This document shows positions 63,184-64,000 of a DNA stretch of 64,000 bases, piece after piece. Within the stretch, counting starts at the first letter, position 1, and each line of letters begins with the position of its first letter. This DNA comes from Azadirachta indica. Taxonomy: Eukaryota > Streptophyta > Magnoliopsida > Sapindales > Meliaceae. Made by a program: the position numbers and the translations under genes. The stretch covers positions 7,896,102-7,960,101 of the forward strand of contig CM040453.1 of the NCBI GenBank assembly GCA_022749755.1. The letters run 5' to 3'. The notes below the pieces were generated by a model. That model saw only the letters and a list, made by a program, of their open reading frames with translations, was not told where the DNA came from and did not search any database.

Positions 63184-64000
63184 GTTAATCACTTCTAACA
63201 ACTAAGCTTTCTTCATTATCATCAAAAAGAGTTCTAAAAGTGTCAAAGACATGAACACGTGAACTCAAAATAATAAAAGCAAAAGCAATGGTGATAATGA
63301 TGAACCCAGAACCCAAAAGGGAAAAAGAAAAATGTGGGTTTTTTGTCAATGTGAGCAAATGTTTTCAGCTTTTTGGAGATGGTCCCGAGTCTAAAGGGAA
63401 AAATCCAGGAAGCAGAATCGGTTGCTGCTGACTGTTACAAGAAAATAAGGCAGCGTTTGCTAATAACTAACTACATTAATAAGCACTTTGATAGTAATTT
63501 ATCATTCTATAATTAAATGTTTGTTATTGAAATTCTCACTATGGAATAAATAGAATCAGTCAGTCTGAGATTGTACGTTACGTTTTCATAATGAAAATAT
63601 TGATCAGCTGAGTTTAGCTCAACTTAGTTAGATCATGTTGGATTTTTTGGTACAAGAGTTTCAAATTTAAAATAGAAGTAGAACCAGTTCTCATATATGT
63701 TCATAGAATCAGTGTTCTGCCACATAATAGGATCATTACTCAACGTGAGTGTAAGTGCTTTTCTAAGAAATGGTTTTGTGTAAAAAGCACTTCTGGTTCA
63801 AAATGCTCTCGTATAAAAGTAAAGGTAATCTTATAATATAAAACGAAGCTGCATTTTCAGAAAACAATTTGAAGACAGCTACACTAAAGTTTTTGTCTTA
63901 CAAATATAAAAATTCATAATACTTTAAATTTGTGATTAAGATATTTATTACGAGTTAACCTAGACTATCTTGTAAAAAGGAAATTAAAATAAATAAATGG
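63184..64000. other. Upstream region of the BTB-NPH3 gene
   Basis: Leader and promoter of the minus-strand BTB-NPH3 gene. Around 63750-63810 there are AAGTGCTTTT/AAAAGCACTT inverted motifs resembling those near 38090, probably MITE remnants. No other gene. Confidence 0.5.

Noticed and set aside
1..64000. CRISPR arrays, bacterial operons, tRNA or rRNA genes
   Set aside because: The window is plant nuclear DNA. No direct-repeat-spacer structure, cloverleaf or rRNA segment was seen on reading both strands.

Overview
This window is nuclear DNA from a eudicot plant. The genes have short exons with GT..AG introns, their proteins match plant-specific families, and the intergenic DNA is very AT-rich with many microsatellites and transposon remnants. 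I cannot name the species.

Layout. Bases 1-300 hold what may be the 5' end of a minus-strand gene running off the left edge. Bases ~791-17671 form a large imperfect palindrome. Both ends carry the same ~0.7-0.8 kb non-viral sequence in inverted orientation (791-1575 and 17005-17671). Each arm then runs inward through an AAT/ATT array into a decayed fragment of an endogenous pararetrovirus (Caulimoviridae: leader, tRNA-Met primer site, movement-protein and coat-protein regions, no polymerase seen), plus strand on the left and minus strand on the right. The central loop carries a stop-riddled Mutator-like (MULE) transposase. Two younger non-autonomous elements sit only in the left arm: a 1.18 kb long-TIR element and a 424 bp Tourist-like MITE, the latter placed inside the coat-protein zinc-knuckle codons.

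Bases 18129-21972 encode an intact two-exon phenylalanine ammonia-lyase (PAL, minus strand), with an H-box/G-box promoter upstream. Bases 22.5-39.9 kb are AT-rich and gene-poor. They contain a second long-TIR element (29006-29999), a MULE-like element with an 11-bp target-site duplication (35736-36789) and two possible SINE remnants. Bases 40021-44697 encode a 12-exon synaptotagmin, SYT3-type (plus). Bases 44.7-50.1 kb are gene-poor, with many simple repeats. Bases 50504-54665 encode a two-exon WAV3/EDA40-type RING-vWA E3 ligase (plus). Bases 56490-56801 may encode a small proline-rich membrane protein. Bases 57263-58733 encode COX16 (minus, 3 exons). Bases 59286-63183 encode a BTB-NPH3 protein close to Arabidopsis SR1IP1 (minus, 4 exons).

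The intact genes are single-copy-style housekeeping, defence and signalling genes that do not form a pathway together. The PAL-SYT3 neighbourhood matches the PAL3-SYT3 adjacency I recall from Arabidopsis chromosome 5. The most unusual structure is the giant palindrome, which pairs two inverted copies of a viral promoter-leader-MP-CP segment around a transposase remnant.
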